From Pseudomonadales bacterium (lineage in GTDB: Bacteria; Pseudomonadota; Gammaproteobacteria; Pseudomonadales; Azotimanducaceae), in NCBI GenBank assembly GCA_019634925.1, contig JAHCAL010000007.1:62001-126000 (forward strand): a stretch of 64,000 nucleotides of DNA, read 5' to 3'. Shown here piece after piece: positions 16,796 through 25,363 of this stretch. The stretch's first letter is position 1. Each line of letters starts with the position of its first letter. The notes under the pieces are model-generated. The model did no database searches, had not been told where the DNA came from, and saw only the letters and a program-made list of their open reading frames with translations. The translations under genes were made by a program, and so were the position numbers.

Positions 16796-17767
16796 TTGAC
16801 CATCCAGATATCCGACGCAACGCTGCTCGACCTGCACCGGCGCATGGTACGCATCCGGATCTTCGAAGAAGCGGCCGGCAAGCTCATGGAAGACGGCAAG
16901 ATTCCCGGCGCGCTGCACCTGTACGTCGGCCAGGAAGCCGTGGCCGCCGGGGTGATGGTCCACCTCGACAACGCCGACTGGATCACCAGCACACACCGCG
17001 GGCACGGCCACCTGATCGCCAAGGGTGGCGCGTTCGATCGTATGTTCGCCGAACTGTTCGGCCGCGCGACCGGCTACTGCAAGGGTAAGGGCGGCAGCAT
17101 GCACATCTCCAACATGGAACTCGGTATGCTGGGCGCCAACGGCATCGTGGGGGGCGGTCCGCCGATCGCGGTGGGTGCCGCGTTCTCGAACAAGTTCCGC
17201 AAGACCCGCAACGTCGCGTGCACTTTTTTCGGCGACGGCGCGAGCAACGAAGGCGCCTTCCACGAGGCGGCCAACATGGCCGGGCTCTACCGGCTTCCGA
17301 TCGTGTTCGTCTGCGAGAACAACGGCTATGGCGAGTACACGGCGCAGGCCAACCACCAGGCGATCGTCGACATCGCCGATCGCGCGGCCGGCTATGGCAT
17401 GCCGGGCGTGATCGTCGACGGCATGGACGCGATCGCGGTCTACGAAGCGGCGGGTGCGGCGATCGAACGTGCGCGGCGCGGCGAAGGACCCACCCTCCTC
17501 GAGTGCAAGACCTACCGCTACTACGACCACGTCGGCGTGCGCGGCATGGGTCTCAAGTACCGCACCGACGAGGAGGTCGCGTACTGGAGAGGCCGCGACC
17601 CGATCAGGCTGCTCGAGAGCCGGCTGGCCGAACAGGGGATTCTGAGCGCCGAGGCGGCCGCGGCCGTGCACGCGGAAGTGACGTACGACGTGCAGGCGGG
17701 CATCGCCTTCGCCGAGTCGAGTCCGTCGCCGGATCCGTCCGCGCTGCTCGAGGACGTCTACGCCTGA
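16796..17767 (+). CDS. acoA: 2-oxoacid/acetoin dehydrogenase E1 component, alpha subunit
   Basis: The 323-residue thiamine-diphosphate-dependent E1 alpha subunit has THRGHGHLIAKG at about 66-77 and GKGGSMHI. The ThDP motif runs from GDG (146-148) to NN (175-176). The sequence is closest in pattern to AcoA-type acetoin dehydrogenases. The start is a TTG at 16796, with GGGGAGA 8 bp upstream; no ATG is available in frame before the conserved region. The product should pair with the E1 beta encoded at 17907. The exact substrate (acetoin, methylacetoin or another 2-oxo compound) is not certain, so the symbol reflects the family. Confidence 0.88.
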   Translation: MTIQISDATLLDLHRRMVRIRIFEEAAGKLMEDGKIPGALHLYVGQEAVAAGVMVHLDNADWITSTHRGHGHLIAKGGAFDRMFAELFGRATGYCKGKGGSMHISNMELGMLGANGIVGGGPPIAVGAAFSNKFRKTRNVACTFFGDGASNEGAFHEAANMAGLYRLPIVFVCENNGYGEYTAQANHQAIVDIADRAAGYGMPGVIVDGMDAIAVYEAAGAAIERARRGEGPTLLECKTYRYYDHVGVRGMGLKYRTDEEVAYWRGRDPIRLLESRLAEQGILSAEAAAAVHAEVTYDVQAGIAFAESSPSPDPSALLEDVYA

Positions 17768-17777
17768 CCGCTGGCAC

Positions 17778-17821
17778 GACGCCGGCAGGACGCCGGCAGG
17801 ACGCCGGCAGGACGCCGGCAG
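17778..17821. repeat. four tandem copies of an 11-bp unit
   Basis: GACGCCGGCAG is repeated four times without error in the 139-bp gap between E1 alpha and E1 beta. Each unit holds the palindrome GCCGGC. A regulatory or mRNA-processing role is possible; it may also be a simple slippage repeat. Confidence 0.9.
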
Positions 17822-17906
17822 TATGGTCCGCCCGGACCGCGTCGACGCCGATAGCATGCCCACTACTCGCCCACCCTTGGGCAATGGAACTTTCGAGGAG
17901 CCCGCC

Positions 17907-18905
17907 ATGGCCGAAGCACAGTCCACCACGCGCAAGCTGCCGTACGTGGCCGCGATCACCGACGGGGTGCGCGCGGTTCTCAAGGAATTCGACAATGCGT
18001 TCGTGATCGGCGAGGACGTCGCCGGCGCGGGCAGCGTGTACGGCTACTACAACGGTCTGCTGGCCGAGTTCGGTCCGGAGCGCATCTACGATTCGCCGAT
18101 CTCCGAAGAAGCGATCGTCGGTGTGGGTGTCGGCGCCGCCGCCACCGGCTGCCGGCCGATCGTCGACCTCATGTTCATGGACTTCATGGGCGAGTGCATG
18201 GACGAGATCGCCAACCAGCTCGCCAAGATGCGCTACATGTTCGGCGGATCGGCCAAGCTGCCGGTCACCATGCTGACCATGGCCGGCGCCGGCGCGAGCC
18301 TCGCCGCCCAGCATTCGCAGAGCCTGGAGGCCTGGGTCTGCCATGTCCCCGGACTCAAGGTGGTCATGCCGACCACGCCCTACGACGCCAAGGGCCTGAT
18401 CATCGCCGCCGCCCGCGACGACAATCCGGTCATCGTCATCCTGAACAAGATGTCGCTCGCCATGACCGGCGAGGTGCCGGTCGAGCCGTACAGCATTCCG
18501 CTCGGCAAGGCGAACATCGTCCGCCCCGGCACCAACTACACGATCGTGGCGCTCGGCCGCATGCTGCACGAAGCGCTGAAGGCCGCGGAGCAGTTGAAGG
18601 AGTTCGGCATCGACGCCGAAGTGATCGATCCGCGCACGCTGCAGCCGTTCGACACGACGACGGTCGTCGAGTCGGTGAAGAAGACCCACCGCGCGCTGAT
18701 CGTGCACGAAGCCGTGCGCTTCGGCGGCTTCGGCGGCGAAATTGCCGCCCAGATCCAGGAAGAGGCTTTCGACTATCTGGACGCGCCGGTGGTACGAGTC
18801 GGCGCACCGTTCTCGCCGGTACCGTTCAGCCCTGCGCTCGAGGCGCACTACGTCCCGAATGCCGCGCGGATCGTCGCCGCCGCCAAACAGCAACTGGGTC
18901 TATGA
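17907..18905 (+). CDS. acoB: 2-oxoacid/acetoin dehydrogenase E1 component, beta subunit
   Basis: The 332-residue E1 beta subunit has GEDVAGAGSVYG near the N-terminus, SPISEEAIVGVGVGAA, and the C-terminal half typical of transketolase C-domains (NYTIVALGRML, EVIDPRTLQPFD). With E1 alpha it forms the alpha2-beta2 decarboxylating component. I chose the ATG at 17907 (MAEAQSTTRKLPY) because CGAGGAG lies about 8 bp upstream. An ATG at 17823, immediately after the tandem repeat, would add 28 non-conserved residues. AcoX follows within 19 bp of the stop. Confidence 0.9.
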   Translation: MAEAQSTTRKLPYVAAITDGVRAVLKEFDNAFVIGEDVAGAGSVYGYYNGLLAEFGPERIYDSPISEEAIVGVGVGAAATGCRPIVDLMFMDFMGECMDEIANQLAKMRYMFGGSAKLPVTMLTMAGAGASLAAQHSQSLEAWVCHVPGLKVVMPTTPYDAKGLIIAAARDDNPVIVILNKMSLAMTGEVPVEPYSIPLGKANIVRPGTNYTIVALGRMLHEALKAAEQLKEFGIDAEVIDPRTLQPFDTTTVVESVKKTHRALIVHEAVRFGGFGGEIAAQIQEEAFDYLDAPVVRVGAPFSPVPFSPALEAHYVPNAARIVAAAKQQLGL

Positions 18906-18924
18906 CCCGCCTGTGGATCCACTC

Positions 18925-19968
18925 ATGGGCGCTCCGCGCGGCATCGTCGGCATCATCGCGAATCCCGCTTCCGGCAAGGACGTGCGGCGCCTCGTCGCGC
19001 GCGCCTCGGTGTTCGACAACCAGGAAAAACAGGCGATCGTCGGACGCCTGCTGCATGGTCTCGCCGCCACGGGCGCGCGCGAAGTCGCCTACCTGGACGA
19101 CCCGCAGGGCATCGTGCGCGGCGCACTCGAGGGTGCGCGGAGCGATTTCCATTGCCAGGCCGTGACCGCGACCCGCACCGCCAGTGCGCTCGACACCACC
19201 AGCGCCGCGCGGGCGATGCGCGAACTCGGCTGCGCGGTGGTGGTGACGCTCGGCGGTGACGGCACCAATCGGGCGGTCGCACTCGGCTGGCGCGACGCCC
19301 CGCTGCTGCCGATCTCCACCGGCACCAACAACGTCTTTCCGCGATTCGTCGAGGGCACCATCGCTGGCGCCGCAGCCGGCCTGGTCGCGACCGGCGCCGT
19401 GCCGATCCGCCGGGTGACGCGCCAGCGCAAGCTCATTCACGTCGCGATCGACGGCGAGCCCGACGACCTCGCGCTGATCGACGCCGTGTTGAGTCGTGAG
19501 CGGTTCGTCGGTGCACGCGCTCTGCTGACGCCCGAGCACCTGGTCTGCGCGTTGCTGACTCGAGCCGAGCCTGCCGCCGTGGGCATGACCGCGATCGGTG
19601 GTCTGATCGAGCCCCTCGGTGCACGCCGGCCGGGGGCGCTGTGGCTGGAACTGGGGCCCGGCGCCCGGATCGTCGAAGCACCGATCGCACCCGGTTACTA
19701 CCAGGACGTCGGCATTCGCAGCCATCGCCGCGTGCGTCAGGGCGAAACCATCGAGATCGAGGGACCCGGCGTGCTGGCCTTCGACGGTGAACGTGAACGC
19801 ACGCTGCGCGCCGGTCAGCGGGCGCGGTTGCGCGTCGAACACGACGGCCCACGCGTCGTCAGTGTTGTCCGAACCCTCAAACGGGCGGCCCGCCGGGGAC
19901 TGTTTCTGCGCACCCAGGAAACTACCCCATCGCAATCGGAACCATCGAACCGGACCGAGCTGGAGTGA
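18925..19968 (+). CDS. acoX: AcoX-like ATP-NAD-kinase-fold protein
   Basis: The 347-residue protein has the NAD-kinase/diacylglycerol-kinase nucleotide fold: NPASGKD at 13-19, GGDGTNR at 110-116 and TGTNN at 132-136. These are features of the AcoX family. AcoX genes accompany acetoin dehydrogenase genes in many bacteria, and the protein's role is still not well understood. Its presence here is the main reason for calling the cluster acetoin-type rather than pyruvate-type. The gene order acoA-acoB-acoX-acoC differs from the classical acoXABC. The start is uncertain: the ATG at 18925 has no clear ribosome-binding site, and an in-frame GTG lies at 18913. Confidence 0.85.
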   Translation: MGAPRGIVGIIANPASGKDVRRLVARASVFDNQEKQAIVGRLLHGLAATGAREVAYLDDPQGIVRGALEGARSDFHCQAVTATRTASALDTTSAARAMRELGCAVVVTLGGDGTNRAVALGWRDAPLLPISTGTNNVFPRFVEGTIAGAAAGLVATGAVPIRRVTRQRKLIHVAIDGEPDDLALIDAVLSRERFVGARALLTPEHLVCALLTRAEPAAVGMTAIGGLIEPLGARRPGALWLELGPGARIVEAPIAPGYYQDVGIRSHRRVRQGETIEIEGPGVLAFDGERERTLRAGQRARLRVEHDGPRVVSVVRTLKRAARRGLFLRTQETTPSQSEPSNRTELE

Positions 19969-19975
19969 CCTGAAG

Positions 19976-21397
19976 ATGCCCACACCGATATACCTGGTTA
20001 AGGTCGGCATGAACATGACCGAGGGCGTGGTCGAGGAGTGGTACATCGCCGATGGCGCGACCGTCGAGAAGGGACAACTGATCTACCGGCTCGAGACCGA
20101 GAAGGTCAATCTCGACGTCGACGCCGAGGCGTCCGGCGTGGTGCGCCACGTGGTCGGCGAGGGCATCACGCTGCAGCCGGGCGACATCGTCGGCTACATC
20201 TACGCGCCAGGTGAACCAATCCCGGATTCCCCGGTCGCGCCCGACGCAACGGCTGTGGTGGCAGCTGCACCCGCCGGCATGCCCCCGCCCACGCGTCCCG
20301 CCGCGGCCGCCGGTGCGGCCCCCGCGCGCGGCACCGGCGAGCGGATCCTCGCGTCACCCGCCGCCCGGCGTATGGCCGCAACGCTCCGGGTCGAACTCGC
20401 AACACTCGGCGGCACCGGCCCCGGCGGCCGTATCGTCGAGGCAGACGTACGGGCCGCCGCGGCACGCGGGAACGCTATCGAACCGGAGGATGGCGATCGC
20501 ACGGCACCCGCTTCGCCTTCGTCGCCGATCGCACGCAAGCTTGCGCGCGAACTCGGCGTCGATCTCGCCCAGGTCGATGGCACGGGCCCCGGCGGCCGGA
20601 TCACCAAGGAGGACGTCGAACAGGCCGCTGCACGCAAGGCCGCCACCGTACCGGAACCCGCCTCGCCCCCCGCCGGTGCATCGTTGCCAGCGGGTGGCCG
20701 CACGACCGCCGTCGATCGGACCGTGCCGATCCGCGGCATGCGTCGGACCATCGCCGCGCGCATGCACGAGAGCCTGGCCACCATGGCGCAGCTCACCATG
20801 AACATGGACGTGGTCATGGACGACGCGGTACGGCTGCGCAACCAGCTGCTCGCGGAATGGCAGGCGGAAGGGCTGCGCACGACCTATACCGACCTGGTCA
20901 TCCGCGCCGTCGCACGCGCGCTCGCGCAACACCCGGCCATGAACAGCGTGTTCGGGGAACGCGAGATCACCTACAAGGGCGAGATCAACGTCGGCATGGC
21001 AGTCGCCGTGGACGACGGCCTGCTCGTCCCCGTCGTCCGCCAGGCGAACCTGCGCGGCATGCACGAACTGGTCACGGAAACGGCACGCCTGGCGGCCGCG
21101 GCGCGCGACGGCAGGCTCTCGGTCGACGATCTGCAGGGAGGCACGTTCACGGTCACCGCGCTAGGCATGTATGGGGTGGATTCGTTCACGCCGATCATCA
21201 ACGCGCCCCAGGTCGGGATCCTCGGGGTCAACAGGATTCGCGACGAGGTCGCCTGGGACGGCGACCGGCCGGTGCGCCAGCAGCGCATGATGCTATCGCT
21301 GACGTGGGACCACCGGGCGCTGGACGGCGCGCCTGCGGCCGCATTCCTGGGTGCGGTGCGCGACCTGCTGGAATCGCCGTACCGGCTGCTGCTCTGA
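19976..21397 (+). CDS. acoC: dihydrolipoamide acyltransferase (E2) of the acetoin-type complex
   Basis: The 473-residue E2 has one N-terminal lipoyl domain with Lys43 in RLETEKVNLDV. Two consecutive peripheral-subunit-binding domains follow (about 124-158 and 182-215, both with GTGPGGRI). The catalytic domain ends with His446-x3-Asp450-Gly in WDHRALDG. The duplicated binding domain is unusual because most E2 chains have one. It begins 7 bp after AcoX with TGGAG upstream and completes an E1-E1-AcoX-E2 operon. A lipoamide dehydrogenase (E3) gene is absent from the window, so E3 must be shared from elsewhere. Confidence 0.92.
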   Translation: MPTPIYLVKVGMNMTEGVVEEWYIADGATVEKGQLIYRLETEKVNLDVDAEASGVVRHVVGEGITLQPGDIVGYIYAPGEPIPDSPVAPDATAVVAAAPAGMPPPTRPAAAAGAAPARGTGERILASPAARRMAATLRVELATLGGTGPGGRIVEADVRAAAARGNAIEPEDGDRTAPASPSSPIARKLARELGVDLAQVDGTGPGGRITKEDVEQAAARKAATVPEPASPPAGASLPAGGRTTAVDRTVPIRGMRRTIAARMHESLATMAQLTMNMDVVMDDAVRLRNQLLAEWQAEGLRTTYTDLVIRAVARALAQHPAMNSVFGEREITYKGEINVGMAVAVDDGLLVPVVRQANLRGMHELVTETARLAAAARDGRLSVDDLQGGTFTVTALGMYGVDSFTPIINAPQVGILGVNRIRDEVAWDGDRPVRQQRMMLSLTWDHRALDGAPAAAFLGAVRDLLESPYRLLL

Positions 21398-21439
21398 TGC
21401 GACGCACGGGTACCAGAAACGATTGAACGGAGGACTGTC

Positions 21440-23182
21440 ATGGCGCGCCGCCATCTGATCGTGCTGCTGCCGCTCGTGCTCGGCCACGGCTGCAGCGAAC
21501 GAGCGGACCATGCCCGCGAACCGGTCGACCTGATCCTGCACAACGGCACGATCCTGACGCTCGACGGCGAAGGCGGCCAGGGCAATGCGATCGCCGTGCG
21601 CGGCGACCGGATCGTCGCGGTCGGCGACGAACGCCTGCTGGTCGAATACTCGGCGACGCAGACCATCGACCTCGGCAATCGCACGCTACTCCCGGGCTTC
21701 GTCGACTCACACATCCATATCAGCGGCGCCCCCGCGCGCCACATCGATCTCACCGACGCGAAGTCGGTGCGCGAGATTCGCGAACGTGTCGCGTCGCGCG
21801 CGGCCGAGCTCGGCCCCGACGAATGGATCACCGGCTACGGCTGGTCCGAGGATGCGCTCGAGGAGCAGCGCCGTCCGCTGCGCGACGATCTCGATGCGGC
21901 CGCACCCGACAATCCGGTGGTCCTGACGCGCGCGGGCGCGCACAGCGCCGTGGCATCGAGCCGGGCCCTCGCGGCGGCCGAGATCGACGAGCAGACGCCG
22001 CAGCCGGAGGGCGGGGTCATCGAGAAAGGCCCGGACGGCAGGCTCAACGGCATCATCCGGGAACGGCACGGACTGGTCACGCAGCTCGTGCCGCCAGCAA
22101 CGGACGACGAGCTGCGGCCGAGCCTGATCGCCAACCTGCAGGCACTGTTCGCGCTCGGCATCACGTCGATCGTGCAGGCGGCGGACACCATCGAACACTA
22201 CCCCGAATGGGAGCGGATCTATGCCGAGCACCGCGGCGCCCTGCCCCGGGCGTCGGTGCAGGTCGCCTGGGCCGGGCGCGAAGCCATGGCTGCCTTCGGC
22301 AGGAAGACCGGCAGTGGCGACGAGCACCTCAAGGTCGGCGCCGTGAAGCTCTTCGTCGATGGCGGTTTCACGGGCCCGGCCGCGTTCACGCGCCTGCCGT
22401 ACAAGGATCAGGGCGAGTATCGCGGCGCGCTCAACCTGCCGCCCGAGTCCATCTACCAGGTCATTCGCGAAGCGCACCAGGACGGCTGGCAGCTCGGCAT
22501 CCATGCGATCGGCGACGCGGCCATCGAACTCGCGGTCGAGGCGCTCGCGGACGTGCTGGCCGAGTCGCCGCGCGACGACCACCGTCACTACCTCAACCAC
22601 TTCACCGTGATGCCCAGCACCGAGACCATGGCACTGATGGCCGGCAACGGCATCGCGATCACGCAGCAGCCGAACTTCACCTACACCCTCGAAGGCCGCT
22701 ACTCGACCTATCTGGACGGTGAACGGCTGGAGACCAACAACCCCCTGCGCACCCCGATCAACCACGGCATCACGCTGGCGCTCTCGAGTGACATCCTGCC
22801 GATCGGTCCACTGGTCGGGCTGTACGCCGCGGTCACGCGCAAGGGGATGAGCGGGCGCGAGTTTGGTCCGGGCGAGCGACTGACCATGCTGGAAGCGCTG
22901 CGCGCCTACACCCGGACCGGCGCGTGGCTGACCCGCGAGGAGGATCAGAAAGGCAGCCTCGAGCCCGGCAAGCTGGCCGACTTCATCGTACTCTCCGACA
23001 ATCCGCTCACCGTATCCGAAGACGAGATCCTCGCGCTTCGCGTTCTGCAGACGTGGCTGGGCGGACAACGGGTCTTTTCCAGTGGCGACTCCGACCCCAC
23101 TGACTCCGACCCCACTGACTCCGACCCCACCGTCGGCGACAGCAGTACCAGTACCAGCCCCGAAACGGAGGTCAGCCCATGA
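21440..23182 (+). CDS. YtcJ-like amidohydrolase (TIM-barrel metal hydrolase)
   Basis: The 580-residue amidohydrolase-superfamily protein has the metal-binding His91-x-His93 in GFVDSHIHISG. It also has FVDGGFTGPAAF and a late IHAIGDAAIE segment, as in the YtcJ/exoenzyme-regulatory group. The N-terminus (MARRHLIVLLPLVLGHGC) looks like a signal sequence, possibly lipoprotein, though the box before Cys18 is not ideal. The protein probably acts in the periplasm. The last 30 or so residues are a low-complexity Ser-Asp-Pro-Thr tail encoded by a 15-bp tandem repeat. The stop overlaps the next start in ATGA. The substrate is unknown. Confidence 0.87.
   Translation: MARRHLIVLLPLVLGHGCSERADHAREPVDLILHNGTILTLDGEGGQGNAIAVRGDRIVAVGDERLLVEYSATQTIDLGNRTLLPGFVDSHIHISGAPARHIDLTDAKSVREIRERVASRAAELGPDEWITGYGWSEDALEEQRRPLRDDLDAAAPDNPVVLTRAGAHSAVASSRALAAAEIDEQTPQPEGGVIEKGPDGRLNGIIRERHGLVTQLVPPATDDELRPSLIANLQALFALGITSIVQAADTIEHYPEWERIYAEHRGALPRASVQVAWAGREAMAAFGRKTGSGDEHLKVGAVKLFVDGGFTGPAAFTRLPYKDQGEYRGALNLPPESIYQVIREAHQDGWQLGIHAIGDAAIELAVEALADVLAESPRDDHRHYLNHFTVMPSTETMALMAGNGIAITQQPNFTYTLEGRYSTYLDGERLETNNPLRTPINHGITLALSSDILPIGPLVGLYAAVTRKGMSGREFGPGERLTMLEALRAYTRTGAWLTREEDQKGSLEPGKLADFIVLSDNPLTVSEDEILALRVLQTWLGGQRVFSSGDSDPTDSDPTDSDPTVGDSSTSTSPETEVSP
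23087..23131. repeat. three tandem copies of a 15-bp unit inside the amidohydrolase 3' end
   Basis: GACTCCGACCCCACT is repeated three times, the last copy ending ACC. It encodes an Asp-Ser-Asp-Pro-Thr tail. In-frame repeats at the very end of a gene suggest either recent slippage or insertion of an intergenic repeat that extended the frame. Confidence 0.9.
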
Positions 23183-24744
23183 CACACTTCGTCCGCCGCA
23201 TCGCCGAACAGCGCCCGCAGCAGGATGCCCTCGTCGACGAGCGCGGCGCCACGTCCTGGTCCGCGCTGAACGCGCGCACCAACCGCCTGGTGAATGCGCT
23301 GCGCGGACTCGGCCTCGGCGCTGGTGATACGGTCGCGATCTACGCGGGCAACTGCCGCGAGTACTACGAGATCATGCTCGCCGCGAATCACGCCGGCATC
23401 ATCTACGTGCCGGTGAACTGGCACTTCAGCCCCGAGGAACTCGCCTACGTGGTCGAGAATGCCGGCGCCAGGGTGCTGTTCGCGGAGGGTCAGTTCCTCG
23501 ATGCGGCGCGCGCGGCACTCGCTCGCGGCGAGACGCCGCGACTCGAACACGCAGTCGCGATCCGCGCGCCCGCGCATGAGCCCGGCTTCCACGACTACGA
23601 ACAGTTGCTCGCCGGATCCGCCGAGACCGAGCCGGACGCGCAGAGCGCCGGCGGGCCGATGTTCTACACCTCCGGCACCACAGGGCGGCCCAAGGGCGTC
23701 AAATCGACCACCTCGAAGCCGGGCGGTCCGCTCGCCGCACTCGAAATGATGGGGGCCGGGCTTTCCGGCATGCTCCGGATCCGCAATGACGGGACGACGC
23801 ACCTGTGCGGACCGGTCTACCACTCCGCACAGTGGGCGTTCTCCTTTCCGCCGCTCCTGACCGGCAGCCGCGTCGTGATGCGCCACCGGTTCGATCCGGC
23901 CGAGACGCTCGCGCTCATCGACACCCATGCGGTCACCAACATCCACCTCGTGCCGACCCAGTTCCATCGCCTGCTGCGGTTGCCCGATGAGGCACGCGCG
24001 CGGTTCTCGGGATCGAGCCTCGAGGTCGTCTGGCACGGCGCGGCGCCCTGCCCGCCCGAGGTGAAGCGGCGCATGATCGACTGGTGGGGCCCGGTCATCT
24101 GCGAGTACTACGGCTCGACCGAAGGCTCGATCGTCTCGACGGTCAGTGCGGCCGAGTGGCTCGAACGTCCGGGTACCGTGGGCAAGCCCACCCCGCTCGT
24201 CCAGGTCACCATCCGTGACGACGCCGGACGCGAACAGCCGGCCGGCACGTCCGGGCAGATCTACGTGAAGAGTGTCATGGGTTCGGACTTCGAGTACCAC
24301 AACGAACCGAAGAAGACCGCCGAGGTGCACCTCGAGCCCGGCACTTATACCTTCGGCGACATCGGCTACTTCGACGACGCCGGCTACCTGTACCTGAGCG
24401 ACCGCAAGATCGACATGATCATCTCCGGCGGGGTCAACATCTATCCCGCGGAGATCGAGGCGGTGCTGGTCAATCACCCGGCGGTGGAGGACGCCGCCGT
24501 ATTCGGCATCCCGAACGAAGAGTTCGGTGAGGAGGTCAAGGCCGCGGTCACGCTGCGGCCCGGCCACGCGCCGTCGGATACCCTGTCGGAGGCGCTGATC
24601 GCGCACTGCCGCGAACACCTGGCCGGCTACAAGGCACCGCGCAGCATCGACTACGAGCAGGAAATGCCGCGGCACGAGACCGGCAAACTCTACAAACGCC
24701 TGCTGCGCGACCGCTATTGGGCGGGCAGCGACCGGAAGATCTGA
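23179..24744 (+). CDS. acyl-CoA synthetase (AMP-forming), second copy
   Basis: The 521-residue ANL ligase has FYTSGTTGRPKG at about 157-168, EYYGSTEGSIVS, the hinge YLYLSDRKIDMIISGG and the catalytic lysine in ETGKLYKRLL. It is related to the enzyme at 15137 and resembles the group that activates bile-acid or steroid side chains and similar bulky acids. The start ATG overlaps the preceding stop, and the stop TGA overlaps the ATG of the methyltransferase gene. The genes are therefore translationally linked. Confidence 0.93.
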   Translation: MTHFVRRIAEQRPQQDALVDERGATSWSALNARTNRLVNALRGLGLGAGDTVAIYAGNCREYYEIMLAANHAGIIYVPVNWHFSPEELAYVVENAGARVLFAEGQFLDAARAALARGETPRLEHAVAIRAPAHEPGFHDYEQLLAGSAETEPDAQSAGGPMFYTSGTTGRPKGVKSTTSKPGGPLAALEMMGAGLSGMLRIRNDGTTHLCGPVYHSAQWAFSFPPLLTGSRVVMRHRFDPAETLALIDTHAVTNIHLVPTQFHRLLRLPDEARARFSGSSLEVVWHGAAPCPPEVKRRMIDWWGPVICEYYGSTEGSIVSTVSAAEWLERPGTVGKPTPLVQVTIRDDAGREQPAGTSGQIYVKSVMGSDFEYHNEPKKTAEVHLEPGTYTFGDIGYFDDAGYLYLSDRKIDMIISGGVNIYPAEIEAVLVNHPAVEDAAVFGIPNEEFGEEVKAAVTLRPGHAPSDTLSEALIAHCREHLAGYKAPRSIDYEQEMPRHETGKLYKRLLRDRYWAGSDRKI

Positions 24745-25361
24745 TGAACTGGTACAACCGCAAACTCCTGCCGCGCCTCATCGACCGGGCCTGCAGCCAG
24801 AAGCCGATGACCGCACTGCGCGCGCGTTACGTCACGCGCGCCGCCGGTACCGTGCTCGAGATCGGCATCGGCAGCGGACTCAATCTGGCCCACTACGGCC
24901 CTGGCGCCACGAGCATCACCGGCCTCGATCCGGCCGCCGAACTCACCGACATCGCGGAACGGCGTGCCCGCGACATCGCCCAGCCGGTCAGCCTGCTGCG
25001 CGTCTCCGGGGAGGAGATCCCGGCGGCGGACGCACAGTTCGACTCGCTGGTCTGCACCTGGACGCTCTGTTCGATTCCGAACCCGTATGCGGCACTGCGC
25101 GAGATGTACCGGGTGCTGAAGCCGGGCGGGCTGCTGTACTTCGTCGAACACGGTCGTGCACCGGATCCCGGGGTGGTGAAGTGGCAACGCCGCATCGAGC
25201 CGCTCTGGAAAAAGATCGGCGGCGGCTGCCACCTCACGCGCGCGGCCGACGAACTGATCGCCGGCGCGGGGTTCGCGATCATCGAGCGCGCCGCGGGCTA
25301 CGAGCCCGGCCCGCGCTGGGCGACCTACATGACCCACGGTGTGGCCGAGCGGCCGCGCTGA
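24744..25361 (+). CDS. class I SAM-dependent methyltransferase
   Basis: This 205-residue protein has the SAM-binding motif VLEIGIGSGLNLAHY at about 38-52, GLDPAAE (motif II) and YRVLKPGGLLYFVEHG (post-motif). It resembles the UbiE/thiol-methyltransferase-like group. The ATG at 24744 overlaps the stop of the acyl-CoA synthetase (TGATG). The next gene starts 2 bp after its stop. The acceptor substrate cannot be read from sequence; a small hydrophobic acid or thiol is possible. Confidence 0.9.
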   Translation: MNWYNRKLLPRLIDRACSQKPMTALRARYVTRAAGTVLEIGIGSGLNLAHYGPGATSITGLDPAAELTDIAERRARDIAQPVSLLRVSGEEIPAADAQFDSLVCTWTLCSIPNPYAALREMYRVLKPGGLLYFVEHGRAPDPGVVKWQRRIEPLWKKIGGGCHLTRAADELIAGAGFAIIERAAGYEPGPRWATYMTHGVAERPR

Positions 25362-25363
25362 TC

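Noticed and set aside
17778-17821. CRISPR-like array
   Set aside because: Units are 11 bp, directly adjacent and without spacers. The same argument applies to the repeats at 23087, 45467 and 53764.
17823-17906. E1 beta starting at the ATG just after the tandem repeat
   Set aside because: The added 28 residues are not family-like, and a good ribosome-binding site lies before the ATG at 17907.
15101-17995. Very long open frames on both strands across the acyl-CoA synthetase and E1 alpha genes
   Set aside because: They are read-through extensions in high-GC sequence. Conserved motifs begin only at 16669 (minus) and 16796 (plus).
16796-21397. Pyruvate dehydrogenase complex
   Set aside because: The presence of an AcoX-like gene and AcoA-type motifs, and the lack of E3, favour an acetoin-type complex.
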